The notes: a model not told the origin generated them from the sequence alone. A stretch of 64,000 bases of DNA from an uncultured Selenomonadaceae bacterium (GCA_905234195.1 CAJOFR010000009.1:62001-126000), one strand, 5' to 3'. Shown: positions 16,485-25,868, numbered from the stretch's first letter. Numbers and translations are program-made.

Positions 16485-17189
16485 ATGAGAAAAATGTTAC
16501 CGAATATCTGCACGGCGGCGAATTTGTTTTTCGGAATGTGCTCTATCCTTTCGACTTACGAGGGAAATTTTTTTTACGGCTCGGTTTTTATTTTGCTCGC
16601 GCTCATTGCGGATGGAATGGACGGACGAGTTGCGCGCGCGTTGGGCGTCGCCTCGGAGTTCGGCAAGGAAATGGATTCGCTATGTGATTTGGGCTCCTTC
16701 GGAATTGCGCCGGCGTTTTTGGCTTACGCTTTTTGCCTGCACAATTTCGGGCAGCTGGGACAGGCGGCGGCAATAATTTTCGCGCTGTGCGGAATGTGGC
16801 GGCTCGCTCGTTTTAATGTCAGCACAGGAGTAGTGCACGGATTTTTCATGGGGCTGGCAATTCCGGCGGGCGGCTGTATCGTCGCTTCGTCCACCCTCCT
16901 TTTCACGGAAATGAGGATTCAACCGGAAAATTTTAGCACGGTCTACCCAATCACGATAATTGTTATAGCTTACCTCATGGTCAGCCACGTTCATTATCCC
17001 GATTTTAAGGGCGACGGGGAAAAAATTTTCCTTGCCTCCAAAATTTTCGCGGCGGCTATGTTCGCGGCAATAGTCTTCGTGACTTTTTGGACGGCTCCCG
17101 TTGAAGGAGTATTGACGGCGATTTTTTCAACTTATGCGGTCTTCGGCATCGTCAATTCTCTTTTAACTTTAATGAATCGCGAAGTTTAG
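16485..17189 (+). CDS. pssA: CDP-diacylglycerol--serine O-phosphatidyltransferase
   Basis: Integral membrane enzyme (234 aa) making phosphatidylserine from CDP-diacylglycerol, the precursor of phosphatidylethanolamine. The CDP-alcohol phosphotransferase motif D-x2-DG-x2-AR-x8-G-x3-D-x3-D is complete in residues 43-68 (ADGMDGRVAR through GKEMDSLCD). About seven hydrophobic helices follow the family pattern. CGGAG lies 9 bases before the ATG. It is divergent from the lpxC operon, so phospholipid and lipid A synthesis start from a shared intergenic region. Confidence 0.93.
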   Translation: MRKMLPNICTAANLFFGMCSILSTYEGNFFYGSVFILLALIADGMDGRVARALGVASEFGKEMDSLCDLGSFGIAPAFLAYAFCLHNFGQLGQAAAIIFALCGMWRLARFNVSTGVVHGFFMGLAIPAGGCIVASSTLLFTEMRIQPENFSTVYPITIIVIAYLMVSHVHYPDFKGDGEKIFLASKIFAAAMFAAIVFVTFWTAPVEGVLTAIFSTYAVFGIVNSLLTLMNREV

Positions 17190-17209
17190 GGTTTCAACAG
17201 GTGATTAAA

Positions 17210-17641
17210 ATGGCGGAAAAAATTTCATTGAAAAAAAATAAAGACGACCCCGATGCTCAAATTCAAGCCGTCAATGAAAAACTCGATTTTTTAATCAACG
17301 AAATCAGAGAAATCAAAATTGAAATGAATCGTCTGCAAGCAAGCAACGACGACAAAATGTACAAGCTGGATTCGAGAATTTACAGCGTTTGCAGTTCGTT
17401 AAAGGAGCAGGTTTATAAACTTGAGTCGAAGGTCTACGAAGGCAACTCGGATTTGCGCAACAGCATTTACCATTTGGATACGAGGGTTTATCAAAATGCC
17501 GGAGACTTGAAGGAAGGAATTAAAAACCTGCAAAACAAAATGAGTTATTCGCGTTTCCTGGACAATATTTTGCCGTGGTCGCCGCTGATTATTGCGGGAG
17601 GAACTATTTGGGTGATGGTGATGCATGCAATTCTTAGTTAA
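17210..17641 (+). CDS. Coiled-coil protein with C-terminal membrane anchor
   Basis: Hypothetical protein of 143 aa. A Lys-rich start is followed by about 100 residues of heptad-like, mostly hydrophilic helix with a repeating unit built on KLDSRIYS, KLESKVYE and HLDTRVYQ (spacing about 18-20 residues), then a single C-terminal transmembrane segment (about 122-141). It is probably tail-anchored with a cytoplasmic coiled coil. AGGTG lies 6 bases before the ATG at 17210; a GTG at 17201 is a less likely start. It sits between pssA and a processive glycosyltransferase, all on the same strand. No function is known. Confidence 0.7.
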   Translation: MAEKISLKKNKDDPDAQIQAVNEKLDFLINEIREIKIEMNRLQASNDDKMYKLDSRIYSVCSSLKEQVYKLESKVYEGNSDLRNSIYHLDTRVYQNAGDLKEGIKNLQNKMSYSRFLDNILPWSPLIIAGGTIWVMVMHAILS

Positions 17642-17675
17642 TGTCAAAAAAATTTTCGTGGATGGGAGCAAGTAA

Positions 17676-18932
17676 ATGTTTAATTATCCGTTAGACGTGT
17701 TGATGGTGCCGCTGCAGGTGGTGCTTTTTCTATTCACGATGTATTTTTTTGTGATAGGTTTCTGCGGAATGTGGCGGCGTTCCGAGAAAAAAATTATGAC
17801 GCCGCAAAAAAAATTCGCCGTGATAGTTGCGGCGCACAATGAAAGTTCGGTTATTGGTCAGCTGATAAAAAATCTGCACTCCCTGAAATATCCGCAAGAA
17901 CTCTACGACATTTACGTTATCGCCGATAATTGCAAGGACAACACTGCAGAAATTGCCCGCGACGCCGGCGCGATTGTCATGACGAGAATCGACGAGGAGA
18001 AGAAAAGCAAGGGGTTCGCGCTGGAATGGATGTTCGAGCGGCTTTTTGAAATGGAAAAGGACGGAAAAATTTACGACGCCGTTGCGATTTTCGACGCCGA
18101 TAATCTCGTACACCCGAATTTTTTAATGGAGATGAACAACCGCCTTTTGAAGGGCGACAAAATTATTCAAGGGTTCCTCGACGCGAAAAATCCATACGAC
18201 ACTTGGGTTTCGGGAACGTTCGCGATAGCTTTTTGGGTTATCGACCACGTATCTCACCTTGCCAAAACGAATATCGGACTTTCGGCGGTGCTCGGCGGGA
18301 CCGGAATGTGTATCACGATTGACGTTTTGAAAAAATATGGTTGGCGCGCGACGTGCCTGACTGAAGATATGGAATTTACAATGAAATCGCTGACCGAAGG
18401 AATCAAGACGACGTGGGCGCATGACGCGATTGTTTACGACGAAAAGCCGCTGACTTTTGCGCAGTCGTGGACGCAGAGGAAACGCTGGGCGCAAGGGCAG
18501 TTCGACGTTGCGCACAGATTTATTCCGGTGATGTTGCGCGAGGGCTGGCGGCGAAAAGATATTCGGATCTGGGACGGCTGCATTTATCTTTTGCAACCGC
18601 ATTTTCTGATGCTGTCGGCGTTCTTCCTGTCAATGGGCTACCTGCAACTTTTGGTGGGGACGCTGTACACAAATATTTATTCCGTCATGCCGTCGCAGAT
18701 AATGACGGCGATAATGGTAGGGCAATATCTTTTGCCGATGATAATTTTGATAAAAGTTCGCGCGCGCCTGAAGTCGTGGTTTTATTTGCTGTTGTACCCG
18801 CTGTTTATTTACACTTGGTTGCCGATAATTTTTTTGGGATTCATTCACCGCAACGAACACGAGTGGGCGCACACGAAACACACCCGCTCCATGAGCTATG
18901 ACGACCTGAAAAATTTTGAAGGACGCGGATAA
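17676..18932 (+). CDS. Processive family 2 glycosyltransferase, membrane-bound
   Basis: Integral membrane GT2 of 418 aa with the catalytic set of polysaccharide synthases: VIVAAHNES nucleotide-binding start, IFDADN (DxD), CLTEDMEF (TED general base) and QRKRWAQGQ (QxxRW). It has one or two N-terminal helices and three or four C-terminal helices (about 305-400). By family it probably polymerises and extrudes a polysaccharide, or transfers a sugar to a lipid; the product cannot be read from sequence. GGGAG precedes the ATG. No partner exporter or regulator gene is adjacent. Confidence 0.82.
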   Translation: MFNYPLDVLMVPLQVVLFLFTMYFFVIGFCGMWRRSEKKIMTPQKKFAVIVAAHNESSVIGQLIKNLHSLKYPQELYDIYVIADNCKDNTAEIARDAGAIVMTRIDEEKKSKGFALEWMFERLFEMEKDGKIYDAVAIFDADNLVHPNFLMEMNNRLLKGDKIIQGFLDAKNPYDTWVSGTFAIAFWVIDHVSHLAKTNIGLSAVLGGTGMCITIDVLKKYGWRATCLTEDMEFTMKSLTEGIKTTWAHDAIVYDEKPLTFAQSWTQRKRWAQGQFDVAHRFIPVMLREGWRRKDIRIWDGCIYLLQPHFLMLSAFFLSMGYLQLLVGTLYTNIYSVMPSQIMTAIMVGQYLLPMIILIKVRARLKSWFYLLLYPLFIYTWLPIIFLGFIHRNEHEWAHTKHTRSMSYDDLKNFEGRG

Positions 18933-19076
18933 TTAGTGGATAGGGATTAGGGGCAAGAGATTTTATTTTTTAAACCTGTCGAAAAAAACCATAAAATTAT
19001 ATCCCCTGCCAAAGTATACGTCAATAGAGGAAAAATTTTCTGTCCCCTAATCTCTAAAAACTAATCCCCAGAAAAA
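18933..19076. repeat. Paired CCCTAATC-type tracts between convergent genes
   Basis: The left tract TAGGGATTAGGGG and right tract CCCCTAATCTCTAAAAAC are inverted copies around about 70 bases of AT-rich sequence. The right tract codes the last residues (LGISF) and TAG stop of the amidohydrolase on the minus strand. Member of the dispersed family also seen at 13999, 15397, 24590, 32884, 33068, 36208, 39543, 42842 and 42990. Confidence 0.6.
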
Positions 19077-19905
19077 GGGCGTTGGTGCTGAAAATTTTTT
19101 CCTTGTCGGCGTCACTGAGCGGAAGACGATTTATAAAATTAATCGCGACGTCCGGCGAACTCCACGGGCTGTCAGTCCCGAAAAGAATTTTCCCCGCGCC
19201 AAAAATTTTTACGAACTTCATAAAACTATTTTCGTCAAGCAGTTTCAAATCCTCCGCCCTCCAAAAAAAATCTGCGCGCGCAGGAATTTCCCCCGTAGAA
19301 AAAGAAGTGTCCATAAAAATTTCAGTGCCGGCAAGTTCCGTCAAAACTTCGTCCCAATTTTTCCAGCCGCCCATGTGAGCCAACACAAATTTGAAATTTC
19401 CAATCTCCTCGACAACATGACGCGCCATCTTCGGGCTACAACGAACGACGCCCGGAAATCCAATGTCAAGCCCGGCATGAGTGACAACAATTAAATCGAG
19501 TTCGGCGGCGCGATAAAATATCCGCAGAAATTTTTCGTCGTCAAGGTCGACGTCCTGATAAACGGGGTGAATTTTAATCCCCTTGAAGCCGAGATTTTTC
19601 ACGCGGGCAAGTTCCGCGCTGAAGTTTTCAAAATCCGGATGCATGCACGCGAAAGACAAAATCCCCCGCTCAAAAAATTTTTCGTTGAGTTTAGCGGCAG
19701 AGTCGTTAATTTTTTCAACTTGGTGGGTGTTCGTGGCGACAGGCAAAATTATCGACAGGTCAACGCCAAAATTTTTCATCGAATTCAAAAGACCGTCCAA
19801 AGTTCCGTCAGTGAAAGCGCGGGACTTACTTTTTTTGCTCAAGTTTTCGATAACACCGGCGGCAATTTTTTCCGGAAAAACATGCGTGTGAAAATCAATT
19901 ATCAT
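19054..19905 (-). CDS. Amidohydrolase_2 family metal-dependent hydrolase
   Basis: TIM-barrel amidohydrolase of 283 aa. Metal-ligand motifs are DFHTH (residues 4-8), GIKIHP, THAG, LAHMGG and FGTDSPW. The family includes decarboxylases and hydrolases, so the substrate cannot be named. It stands alone, convergent with the glycosyltransferase and divergent from the secreted protein gene. The C-terminal five codons and stop come from the intergenic repeat, although LG-I/L-x is also a usual family ending. Confidence 0.82.
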   Translation of the reverse strand: MIIDFHTHVFPEKIAAGVIENLSKKSKSRAFTDGTLDGLLNSMKNFGVDLSIILPVATNTHQVEKINDSAAKLNEKFFERGILSFACMHPDFENFSAELARVKNLGFKGIKIHPVYQDVDLDDEKFLRIFYRAAELDLIVVTHAGLDIGFPGVVRCSPKMARHVVEEIGNFKFVLAHMGGWKNWDEVLTELAGTEIFMDTSFSTGEIPARADFFWRAEDLKLLDENSFMKFVKIFGAGKILFGTDSPWSSPDVAINFINRLPLSDADKEKIFSTNALFLGISF

Positions 19906-19957
19906 TTTTTCGCGCTCCTCAAAATTATTTTATACTCTTTAATTGTAATAGCTAATA

Positions 19958-19966
19958 TGATATAAT
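19958..19966 (+). promoter_or_regulatory. Extended -10 promoter for the secreted protein/symporter pair
   Basis: TGATATAAT (TATAAT at 19961-19966) lies 45 bases before the ATG at 20011. The -35 region is only AT-rich. Confidence 0.5.
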
Positions 19967-20010
19967 TCTTTTGCGATGAAATCAAATTTTTTGAAAGGAA
20001 GTTTTTTAAA

Positions 20011-20586
20011 ATGTCACGGAAAATTTTTGTCGCGCTGATTTTTATTTTAGCGGCGTTCGTCGGCGGCAATCTTGTCACGAAAAATATTTGCAGCGCGTCG
20101 ATGCCGTATAGTGAAATGTCTTTGGGAGGAATTACTTACGAATCAACTTACAGCGATTTAATCAGAACTTACGGGCGTCCTACGTATCAAAATCCCGGCG
20201 TTGAGCACGAGGCTGAATGTCATTACGGCAACGACGTAAAAATTTTTTACAACAGTTTCCAGAATAAAATAAACACCGTCATTGTCACCGCGAACAACGG
20301 CTGGGCAACCCCGCGCGGGCTTACCGTCGGCATGAATATTTCTACCGCGCTGGATTTATACGGCAGTCCGGAGTACAGCAAATCCGGCGCGTTCAAAACG
20401 GCGTACTGCTACTTCCATAAAACTTTTGACAGGCAGAACAACAGGACGATAATTGATTCGGGATTTTTGATTGTGTTCAACAAAAGCAGCGGGAAGATTT
20501 TGGAGTTGAGCATTCGCGGAAGCAATTCTATGGTAGGTTTCGACGAAGTTTATCAAGACATAATCGGCTACATGGTAAACGAATAA
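20011..20586 (+). CDS. Secreted hypothetical protein with SmpA/BLIP-like repeats
   Basis: Exported protein of 191 aa. It has an N-terminal signal sequence (RK then a hydrophobic stretch, cleavage probably after CSA near residue 30) and a mature domain holding two similar units, GGITYESTYSDLIRTYGRP and RGLTVGMNISTALDLYGSP. The Gly-x-Thr ... YG.P pattern resembles the SmpA/OmlA and BLIP fold. Family level is inference. AAGGAAG precedes the ATG. It is followed 21 bases later by a solute symporter; a functional link is not shown. Confidence 0.7.
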   Translation: MSRKIFVALIFILAAFVGGNLVTKNICSASMPYSEMSLGGITYESTYSDLIRTYGRPTYQNPGVEHEAECHYGNDVKIFYNSFQNKINTVIVTANNGWATPRGLTVGMNISTALDLYGSPEYSKSGAFKTAYCYFHKTFDRQNNRTIIDSGFLIVFNKSSGKILELSIRGSNSMVGFDEVYQDIIGYMVNE

Positions 20587-20607
20587 ACGAGAGGAAAATT
20601 TTTCAAG

Positions 20608-22143
20608 ATGAAACTTGCATTATTGATTTTATATTTTTTGGTTTTAATCGGCATTGGACTTTATTGCCGGAGACATTCGACGGACGTCGACGGGTTTGTT
20701 TTGGGCGGGCGCAGTGTCGGTCCTTGGCTGACTGCTTTTGCTTATGGCACGAGTTATTTTTCGGCGGTCGTGTTCGTCGGCTACGCGGGGCAATTCGGCT
20801 GGCGTTATGGAATTGCGGCGACGTGGGCAGGTATCGGCAACGCGCTTATCGGTTCGCTAATGGCGTGGTTCATTCTCGGCAGGCGCACGAGAATCATGAG
20901 CCAACATCTTGATTCAGCGACAATGCCGCAATTTTTTGGAAAACGTTTCGGTTCCAACGCACTGAAAATCGGCGCGTCGATGATAATTTTTATTTTCATG
21001 ATACCTTACACCGCCTCGCTTTACAACGGACTTTCGCGGCTGTTCGGTATGGCTTTTGGAATAAACTACTCGGTTTGCATTTTAACGATGGCAGTTTTGA
21101 CGGCGATTTACGTCGTGGCGGGCGGCTACATGGCAACGGCAATTAACGACTTCATTCAAGGAATGGTCATGCTTGTCGGAATTGTCGCGGTGATTTATGC
21201 GGTGCTCGAATCAAAAGGCGGATTCATGACGGCACTCGACGGACTTGCACGTGTCACCGACGAAAAAGTTGCGACGACGCCCGGGATATTCGCCTCGTTT
21301 TTCGGACCGGATCCGCTGAATTTATTGTTCGTCGTAATTTTAACTTCGCTGGGCACGTGGGGGCTGCCGCAGATGGTTCAAAAGTTTTACGCCATAAAAA
21401 ACGAACAGTCAATTCAAAAGGGCACGATAATTTCTACAATGTTCGCGTTCGTCGTGGCGGGCGGCTGTTATTTTTTGGGAGGCTTCGGCAGATTATTTTC
21501 AGACCAAGTGGATATCGCAAGAGAAGGTTTCGATTCGATAGTACCGACGATGCTTTCCGGGCTGTCCAGCGGAATGATTGCGCTCGTCGTAATTTTGGTG
21601 CTCTCGGCGTCAATGTCAACGCTGTCATCTTTGGTCATTGCGTCCAGCTCCACTTTGACACTCGATTTAATAAAAGACAACCTGGTAAAAAATATGAGCC
21701 AATCCAAACAAGTTTTATTCATGCGCGGATTAATCGTCGTGTTCATTGCAATTTCCGCAGTGCTCGCGCTGATTCAGTACAGTAGCTCGGTGAATTTTAT
21801 CGCGCAGCTGATGGGAATTTCGTGGGGCGCAATGGCGGGAGCGTTCCTTGCGCCGTTCATGTATTCGCTTTACTGGAAAAAAGTCACAACGGCATCTTGC
21901 TGGGCGTGCTTTTTGTTCGGAACGGTTTTAATGACGGCGAACATGCTGATACGTCCGGAGTTCCCGCCGATAATGCAATCGCCAATCAACAGCGGCGCGA
22001 TAGCAATGCTCGCCGGATTGATAATTGTGCCGGTCGTCAGCGCGTTCACCGCAAAGCCGGACAAAGATCTTGTTGACAACGCCTTTGCCTGCTACGAAAA
22101 AGAAATGACTGTTCCGCAGAGTGTGGCTCTCGGCAAAAAATAA
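20608..22143 (+). CDS. Sodium:solute symporter (SSS family)
   Basis: Secondary transporter of 511 aa with about 13 hydrophobic segments. Family signatures are DGFVLGGRSVGPWLTAFAYG near the N-terminus and GGYMATAINDFIQGMVML around residue 172, as in PutP/PanF-type proteins. It probably moves an organic solute with Na+; proline, pantothenate and sugar acids are all possible. GAGAGG precedes the ATG. A hairpin follows the stop. Confidence 0.88.
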   Translation: MKLALLILYFLVLIGIGLYCRRHSTDVDGFVLGGRSVGPWLTAFAYGTSYFSAVVFVGYAGQFGWRYGIAATWAGIGNALIGSLMAWFILGRRTRIMSQHLDSATMPQFFGKRFGSNALKIGASMIIFIFMIPYTASLYNGLSRLFGMAFGINYSVCILTMAVLTAIYVVAGGYMATAINDFIQGMVMLVGIVAVIYAVLESKGGFMTALDGLARVTDEKVATTPGIFASFFGPDPLNLLFVVILTSLGTWGLPQMVQKFYAIKNEQSIQKGTIISTMFAFVVAGGCYFLGGFGRLFSDQVDIAREGFDSIVPTMLSGLSSGMIALVVILVLSASMSTLSSLVIASSSTLTLDLIKDNLVKNMSQSKQVLFMRGLIVVFIAISAVLALIQYSSSVNFIAQLMGISWGAMAGAFLAPFMYSLYWKKVTTASCWACFLFGTVLMTANMLIRPEFPPIMQSPINSGAIAMLAGLIIVPVVSAFTAKPDKDLVDNAFACYEKEMTVPQSVALGKK

Positions 22144-22156
22144 TATCCAAAAAAAT

Positions 22157-22189
22157 AAAGCCCTTTCCACCTTTAGCGAAAAGGGCTTT
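22157..22189. terminator. Bidirectional terminator-like hairpin
   Basis: AAAGCCCTTT (22157-22166) pairs with AAAGGGCTTT (22180-22189) around a 13-base loop between convergent genes. The flanking U-tract is weak on the plus strand, so efficiency is uncertain. Confidence 0.6.
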
Positions 22190-22244
22190 GTTTGCAGATT
22201 GAGGGGTTGCCTTGTTAGGATAAAAAAATCCCTCCAAAAATTTT

Positions 22245-22988
22245 TTAGTCGTCAAACAACGAAGAAATTGCACTGCCCGCACTTGAGCCGCCGGAGTTCG
22301 GACCCGGCAACAAGCTCTGAATCCAACTGCCGAAATTGCCGGTGTTGCGTGTCTGAATCAAAACGACGCCGGGACCTCTGAATCGACAGACGAGCATTTC
22401 ACCGGACTTGAAACTTGAAAACCAACCGTTGGACGCTTGTTCAATTTTGTAATCCATATAATCAGGCCACGCGACAAGATGAGCGTTGTCGACCACGACT
22501 TCTTGCCCGTCTTCGAGATTTATCGGGTGAATCATTCCGTAGCTGCTGACAAAGAGCGTGCCCCTGCCGGTGATATTCAAAATGAAAAAACCTTCGCCGG
22601 AAAGAAAACCTTTAGCCAAATTTTGCATCTTCGTGCTGACTTCAATATCCTCTGTACCCGCCAAAAATCCGTTCTTCTGAACCATCATTCCGTAGGAGCC
22701 GTCAAGTTCAATGTCGGTAATTCCGCCGGGTATCGCGTGCCCGAAAAGTACTCTGCCGTCTCCGCGCTTAGCGACCATTTCTTGAAAGAAAAAACTTTCG
22801 TCAGCGAGGAAAGACCTTGCCAGCCCGCTCAAAAATCCGCCGACGCCGTTGCCGGGCATGGTGCCTTCAATGTCTATCGTCGTATCCATAGCGATCATCG
22901 CGTCGGACTCCGCTTTGATTCTTTCGCCGCGTTTCAGGAAACATCTCACGACGGGAAAAGCTTCCGGGTACAAAATTTCGTACTTCAA
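22245..22988 (-). CDS. AIM24/TIGR00266 family protein
   Basis: Protein of 247 aa in the AIM24 (DUF124) family, a trimeric beta fold whose bacterial role is unknown. It opens KYEILYPEAFPVVRCFLKRGE, has GFLSGLARSFLADESFF and a Gly-rich tail (GGSSAGSA). A frame begins with GTG at 22997 inside the Shine-Dalgarno sequence; GGAGG is 8 bases before the TTG at 22988, which matches the usual family start. It is convergent with the symporter. Expression is probably from the AT-rich gap up to 23078. Confidence 0.85.
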   Translation of the reverse strand: MKYEILYPEAFPVVRCFLKRGERIKAESDAMIAMDTTIDIEGTMPGNGVGGFLSGLARSFLADESFFFQEMVAKRGDGRVLFGHAIPGGITDIELDGSYGMMVQKNGFLAGTEDIEVSTKMQNLAKGFLSGEGFFILNITGRGTLFVSSYGMIHPINLEDGQEVVVDNAHLVAWPDYMDYKIEQASNGWFSSFKSGEMLVCRFRGPGVVLIQTRNTGNFGSWIQSLLPGPNSGGSSAGSAISSLFDD

Positions 22989-23078
22989 ATTATCCACCTC
23001 CGCGCCTATTATACAAAATTATTTTTAGAATATCATTAAGCGCGCAAAAATTTTTCTTCCCTGCGGCGGTAAACTTGA

Positions 23079-23107
23079 TTGACAACGCGCTGGATTAAAT
23101 TTATAAT
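23079..23107 (+). promoter_or_regulatory. Consensus sigma-A promoter of the carboxyltransferase gene
   Basis: TTGACA (23079-23084), 17 bases, TATAAT (23102-23107). This is a perfect match, suggesting strong constitutive expression of the gene starting at 23147. Confidence 0.8.
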
Positions 23108-23146
23108 TTTGACAAATCAGTTATTTTTTTTAAGGAGAGTGCGATA

Positions 23147-24583
23147 ATGGCGGAAAAGAAAAAAGTTAAAATTATGGAGACTGTCCTGCGTGACGGTCAT
23201 CAATCGTTGTGCGCGACACGTATGCGCTATCGCCAAATGGAACCGATGCTTGCGAGTCTCGACGCAGTTGGCTACAAAGCCCTTGAAGCTTGGGGCGGCG
23301 CGACTTTCGATACCTGCCTGCGTTTTTTGGACGAAGACCCCTGGAAACGTCTCGACAAACTCAAGGCCAACCTCAAGAAAACTCCTATTCAAATGCTTTT
23401 GCGCGGACAAAATCTTTTGGGCTACAATCATTATTCAAATGACGTCGTCGAAAAATTTGTTCGTTGCGCCTCCAAACACGGTATTGGCGTCTTCAGAATT
23501 TTTGACGCGCTCAACGACGTCCGCAACCTGCGCGTAGCAATTAAGGCCGCGCTGGAATGTCCCGAAAAGCCCGAAGTGCAAGGTTGTTTGGTTTACACGA
23601 TAAGCCCCGTGCACAGCAACGAAACTTTTGTCAAACTTGCGGTCGAGCTGAAGGAAATGGGTTGCCACTCAATTTGCATTAAGGATATGTCGGGCTTGCT
23701 CGCGCCTTATGTTGCTTACGACCTCGTCACGAAACTCAAAGCGGCTCTCGGCGATACTCCCGTTGAGTTGCACACGCATTGCACGTCGGGATTCGGTCAC
23801 GCTACGTACATTAAGGCGATTGAGGCGGGCGTCGATATTATTGACTGCGCGCTTTCCCCGTTCTCCAGCGACACAAGCCAGCCCTGCACGGAAACAATTT
23901 TGGCGATGCTCGAAGGCAGCAAACATGAACAAATTGATATTCCTGCAGTTGCCGTTAATCGCGACGAAAGTGGCACGCTCGACCGTCAAGCCCTCACGCC
24001 GATTGCGAAACATTTTCTCGGCGTCAAACAGGAACTTATAAAAGAGTTCGGGCTTAAAGGTTATTTCGACGTCAACCCGAATGTTCTTGATTTCCAAATT
24101 CCAGGCGGTATGCTCTCCAATCTCGTCAACCAGCTCAAAGAGGCGGGCGCGGAGGATAAATATCAGGAGCTCCTCGACGAAATGCCGCGCGTCCGTGCAG
24201 ACGCAGGCTACCCGCCGCTCGTCACGCCGTCCAGCCAGATTGTCGGCACGATGGCTACAATGAATGTTTTGACCGGCGAACGCTACAAGATGATTCCGAA
24301 CGAATTTAAAGATATGGTTCGCGGGAAGTTTGGTCGCACGCCCGTGCCGGTTGACCGCGAATTTATCACGAAGACTTTGGGGATTCCCGAAGATCAAATT
24401 ATTGAAGACTGCTCGGTTGAAGATGCGAAGGCAGAAACTTTTGCGCAGTTCAAGGACGAACTTATGGATAAAGGTTTCCTCAATCCTACCGAAGAAGATG
24501 TTTTGAGTTATGCTCTCTTCCCGCAAGTCGCCGAAGAATTTTTCAAGAAACATTACAAACAAGTTACCGCCTACAAACGTTAA
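23147..24583 (+). CDS. Pyruvate/oxaloacetate carboxyltransferase subunit (PycB/OadA/5S type) without biotin domain
   Basis: Carboxyltransferase alpha subunit of 478 aa that moves CO2 between a keto acid and carboxy-biotin. TVLRDGHQSL, CIKDMSG (carbamylated Lys region) and the metal ligands in ELHTHCTSG are present, followed by the conserved PYC_OADA region (GGMLSNLVNQLKEAG, GYPPLVTPSSQIVGT). It ends at about residue 478 with no AMKM biotinyl domain, so a separate biotin carrier must serve it, as in transcarboxylase 5S or split oxaloacetate decarboxylase. No partner subunit lies next to it. AAGGAGAG precedes the ATG. Expected role: C4/propionate metabolism. Confidence 0.87.
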   Translation: MAEKKKVKIMETVLRDGHQSLCATRMRYRQMEPMLASLDAVGYKALEAWGGATFDTCLRFLDEDPWKRLDKLKANLKKTPIQMLLRGQNLLGYNHYSNDVVEKFVRCASKHGIGVFRIFDALNDVRNLRVAIKAALECPEKPEVQGCLVYTISPVHSNETFVKLAVELKEMGCHSICIKDMSGLLAPYVAYDLVTKLKAALGDTPVELHTHCTSGFGHATYIKAIEAGVDIIDCALSPFSSDTSQPCTETILAMLEGSKHEQIDIPAVAVNRDESGTLDRQALTPIAKHFLGVKQELIKEFGLKGYFDVNPNVLDFQIPGGMLSNLVNQLKEAGAEDKYQELLDEMPRVRADAGYPPLVTPSSQIVGTMATMNVLTGERYKMIPNEFKDMVRGKFGRTPVPVDREFITKTLGIPEDQIIEDCSVEDAKAETFAQFKDELMDKGFLNPTEEDVLSYALFPQVAEEFFKKHYKQVTAYKR

Positions 24584-24589
24584 TTTAGA

Positions 24590-24770
24590 AATTAGTTTTT
24601 AGAGATTTTTTCTACTCCCTAATCACTAATCCCTAGTCCCTTATTCCTTATCCCTTGATAAGGAGCTCTTCTTTTCTTTTGGCGCAAAAGAAAAGAAGCA
24701 AAAGAAAACTGCCCGCAGAGGTCGCATCACGCGACCAAATGCGGGCGGCCCCTTGAGCGGCCTCTCTTTT
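24590..24770. repeat. Dispersed composite repeat, copy 1
   Basis: A CCCTAATC-type tract (about 24590-24660) is followed by a structured core (24668-24770). The core holds a 13-bp palindrome CTTCTTTTCTTTT-GGCGC-AAAAGAAAAGAAG, a GCCCGC/GCGGGC stem enclosing a GGTCGC-atcac-GCGACC hairpin, and a GGCC...GGCC hairpin. It fills the gap between the carboxyltransferase gene and the convergent dprA. Copies 2 and 3 are at 32960 and 42862. Confidence 0.75.
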
Positions 24771-25868
24771 TCAGAGATTATCTTGACGGAAATAATTTCC
24801 GGCGTCCTCCGTGACGCATTTTTTTATTTCAAGCTGTAACATTATCCCGGAAATTTCGTCAACGGGAATATCGTCAACCTTCATTAAAATTTCGTCAAGA
24901 GTTATCGGCTCGCCTAAAGGTATCGCATCGAGAATCCTCTTTTCGTTTTCGTCGAGCTCAATTTTTTTCGCGGATTCAAAATTATTTTCGTGCTGAATTT
25001 TCGCCTCAAGATTATAAAATTCCAAAACGTCCTGCGCATTTTTAATCAAGGTCGCGCCGTCACGAATCAGCTCGTTGCAGCCGACACTCATTCGCGCGTC
25101 AACATTGCCTGGAATAGAAAAAACGTCGCGCCCGTATTCTCCGGCAAAGGAAGAAGTGATCAGCGCGCCGCTTTTTTTCGCCGCCTCGACGACAACCACG
25201 CCGCGACTAAGCCCCGCGATAATCCTGTTGCGCGTCGGGAAAGTGTTCTTGTTCGGAACCATGCTCGGCTTAAATTCCGTCATGACAATCCCGCTGTCGG
25301 CTATCTCGTCGAAAAAATTTCTGCGTTCGCGCGAAAAAGTAAGAGCAATTCCTCCGCCGATAACCGCAACCGTTCTGCCGGTCTTCATGGCTCCGCGATG
25401 GGCAAAGGTGTCAATCCCGCGCGCCGCTCCGCTGACCACAGTCAAGCCCGCCTCCGCAAGATCCCGCGAAATGGAGAAGGCAACTTTTTCGCCGTACCTC
25501 GTGTAATTTCTTGTGCCGACAATCGCAATTCTTTCGGCTAAGGGTTCCAAAATTCCGCGATAATAAAAAACGGCGGGCGGCGTCGAAATTTCCTTCAGAA
25601 TCGGCGGATAATCTTTGTCGACGATACTGCACACGCCGATATTTTTTTCGTCGCAGAAGTCTATCAGTTTTTCGACGGCTTCGGGATTTTCCTGCCGAAA
25701 TTTTATGAGAGAATCGACAGCCCGCGAACGCAGTTTAGATTTTTCCAGGTCGACGCGCTCCGCGTGCCAGGCCGCCTCCGCACTGCCGAAAAAATTTATC
25801 AAATGCTTTATGCTCTGATTCCCCAAATTGTCGGTCGCGCTCAAAACCGCAATGTAATATTTTTCCAA
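24771..25868 (-). CDS. dprA: DNA-processing protein DprA (Smf)
   Basis: Loads RecA on incoming single-stranded DNA in natural transformation. A SAM-like N-terminal helical region is followed by the Rossmann-like core with IVGTRNYTRYG, SGAARGIDTFAH, FPTRNRIIAGLS and KSGALIT, then a winged-helix C-terminal domain (about 295-360). Length 365 aa. The start is TTG at 25868, 5 bases after AAGGGGCGG. The 3' end abuts the dispersed repeat copy 1. No other competence gene is in the window. Confidence 0.92.
   Translation of the reverse strand: MEKYYIAVLSATDNLGNQSIKHLINFFGSAEAAWHAERVDLEKSKLRSRAVDSLIKFRQENPEAVEKLIDFCDEKNIGVCSIVDKDYPPILKEISTPPAVFYYRGILEPLAERIAIVGTRNYTRYGEKVAFSISRDLAEAGLTVVSGAARGIDTFAHRGAMKTGRTVAVIGGGIALTFSRERRNFFDEIADSGIVMTEFKPSMVPNKNTFPTRNRIIAGLSRGVVVVEAAKKSGALITSSFAGEYGRDVFSIPGNVDARMSVGCNELIRDGATLIKNAQDVLEFYNLEAKIQHENNFESAKKIELDENEKRILDAIPLGEPITLDEILMKVDDIPVDEISGIMLQLEIKKCVTEDAGNYFRQDNL

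Noticed and set aside
23669..24562. Minus-strand frame of 297 codons opposite the carboxyltransferase
   Set aside because: Shadow of a strongly conserved gene with its own perfect promoter; no family pattern in the shadow.
24593..24665. CCCTAATC tracts as a CRISPR array or real telomere
   Set aside because: Units are irregular and degenerate, no spacer pattern exists, and the tracts are short and internal to a chromosome-like gene order.
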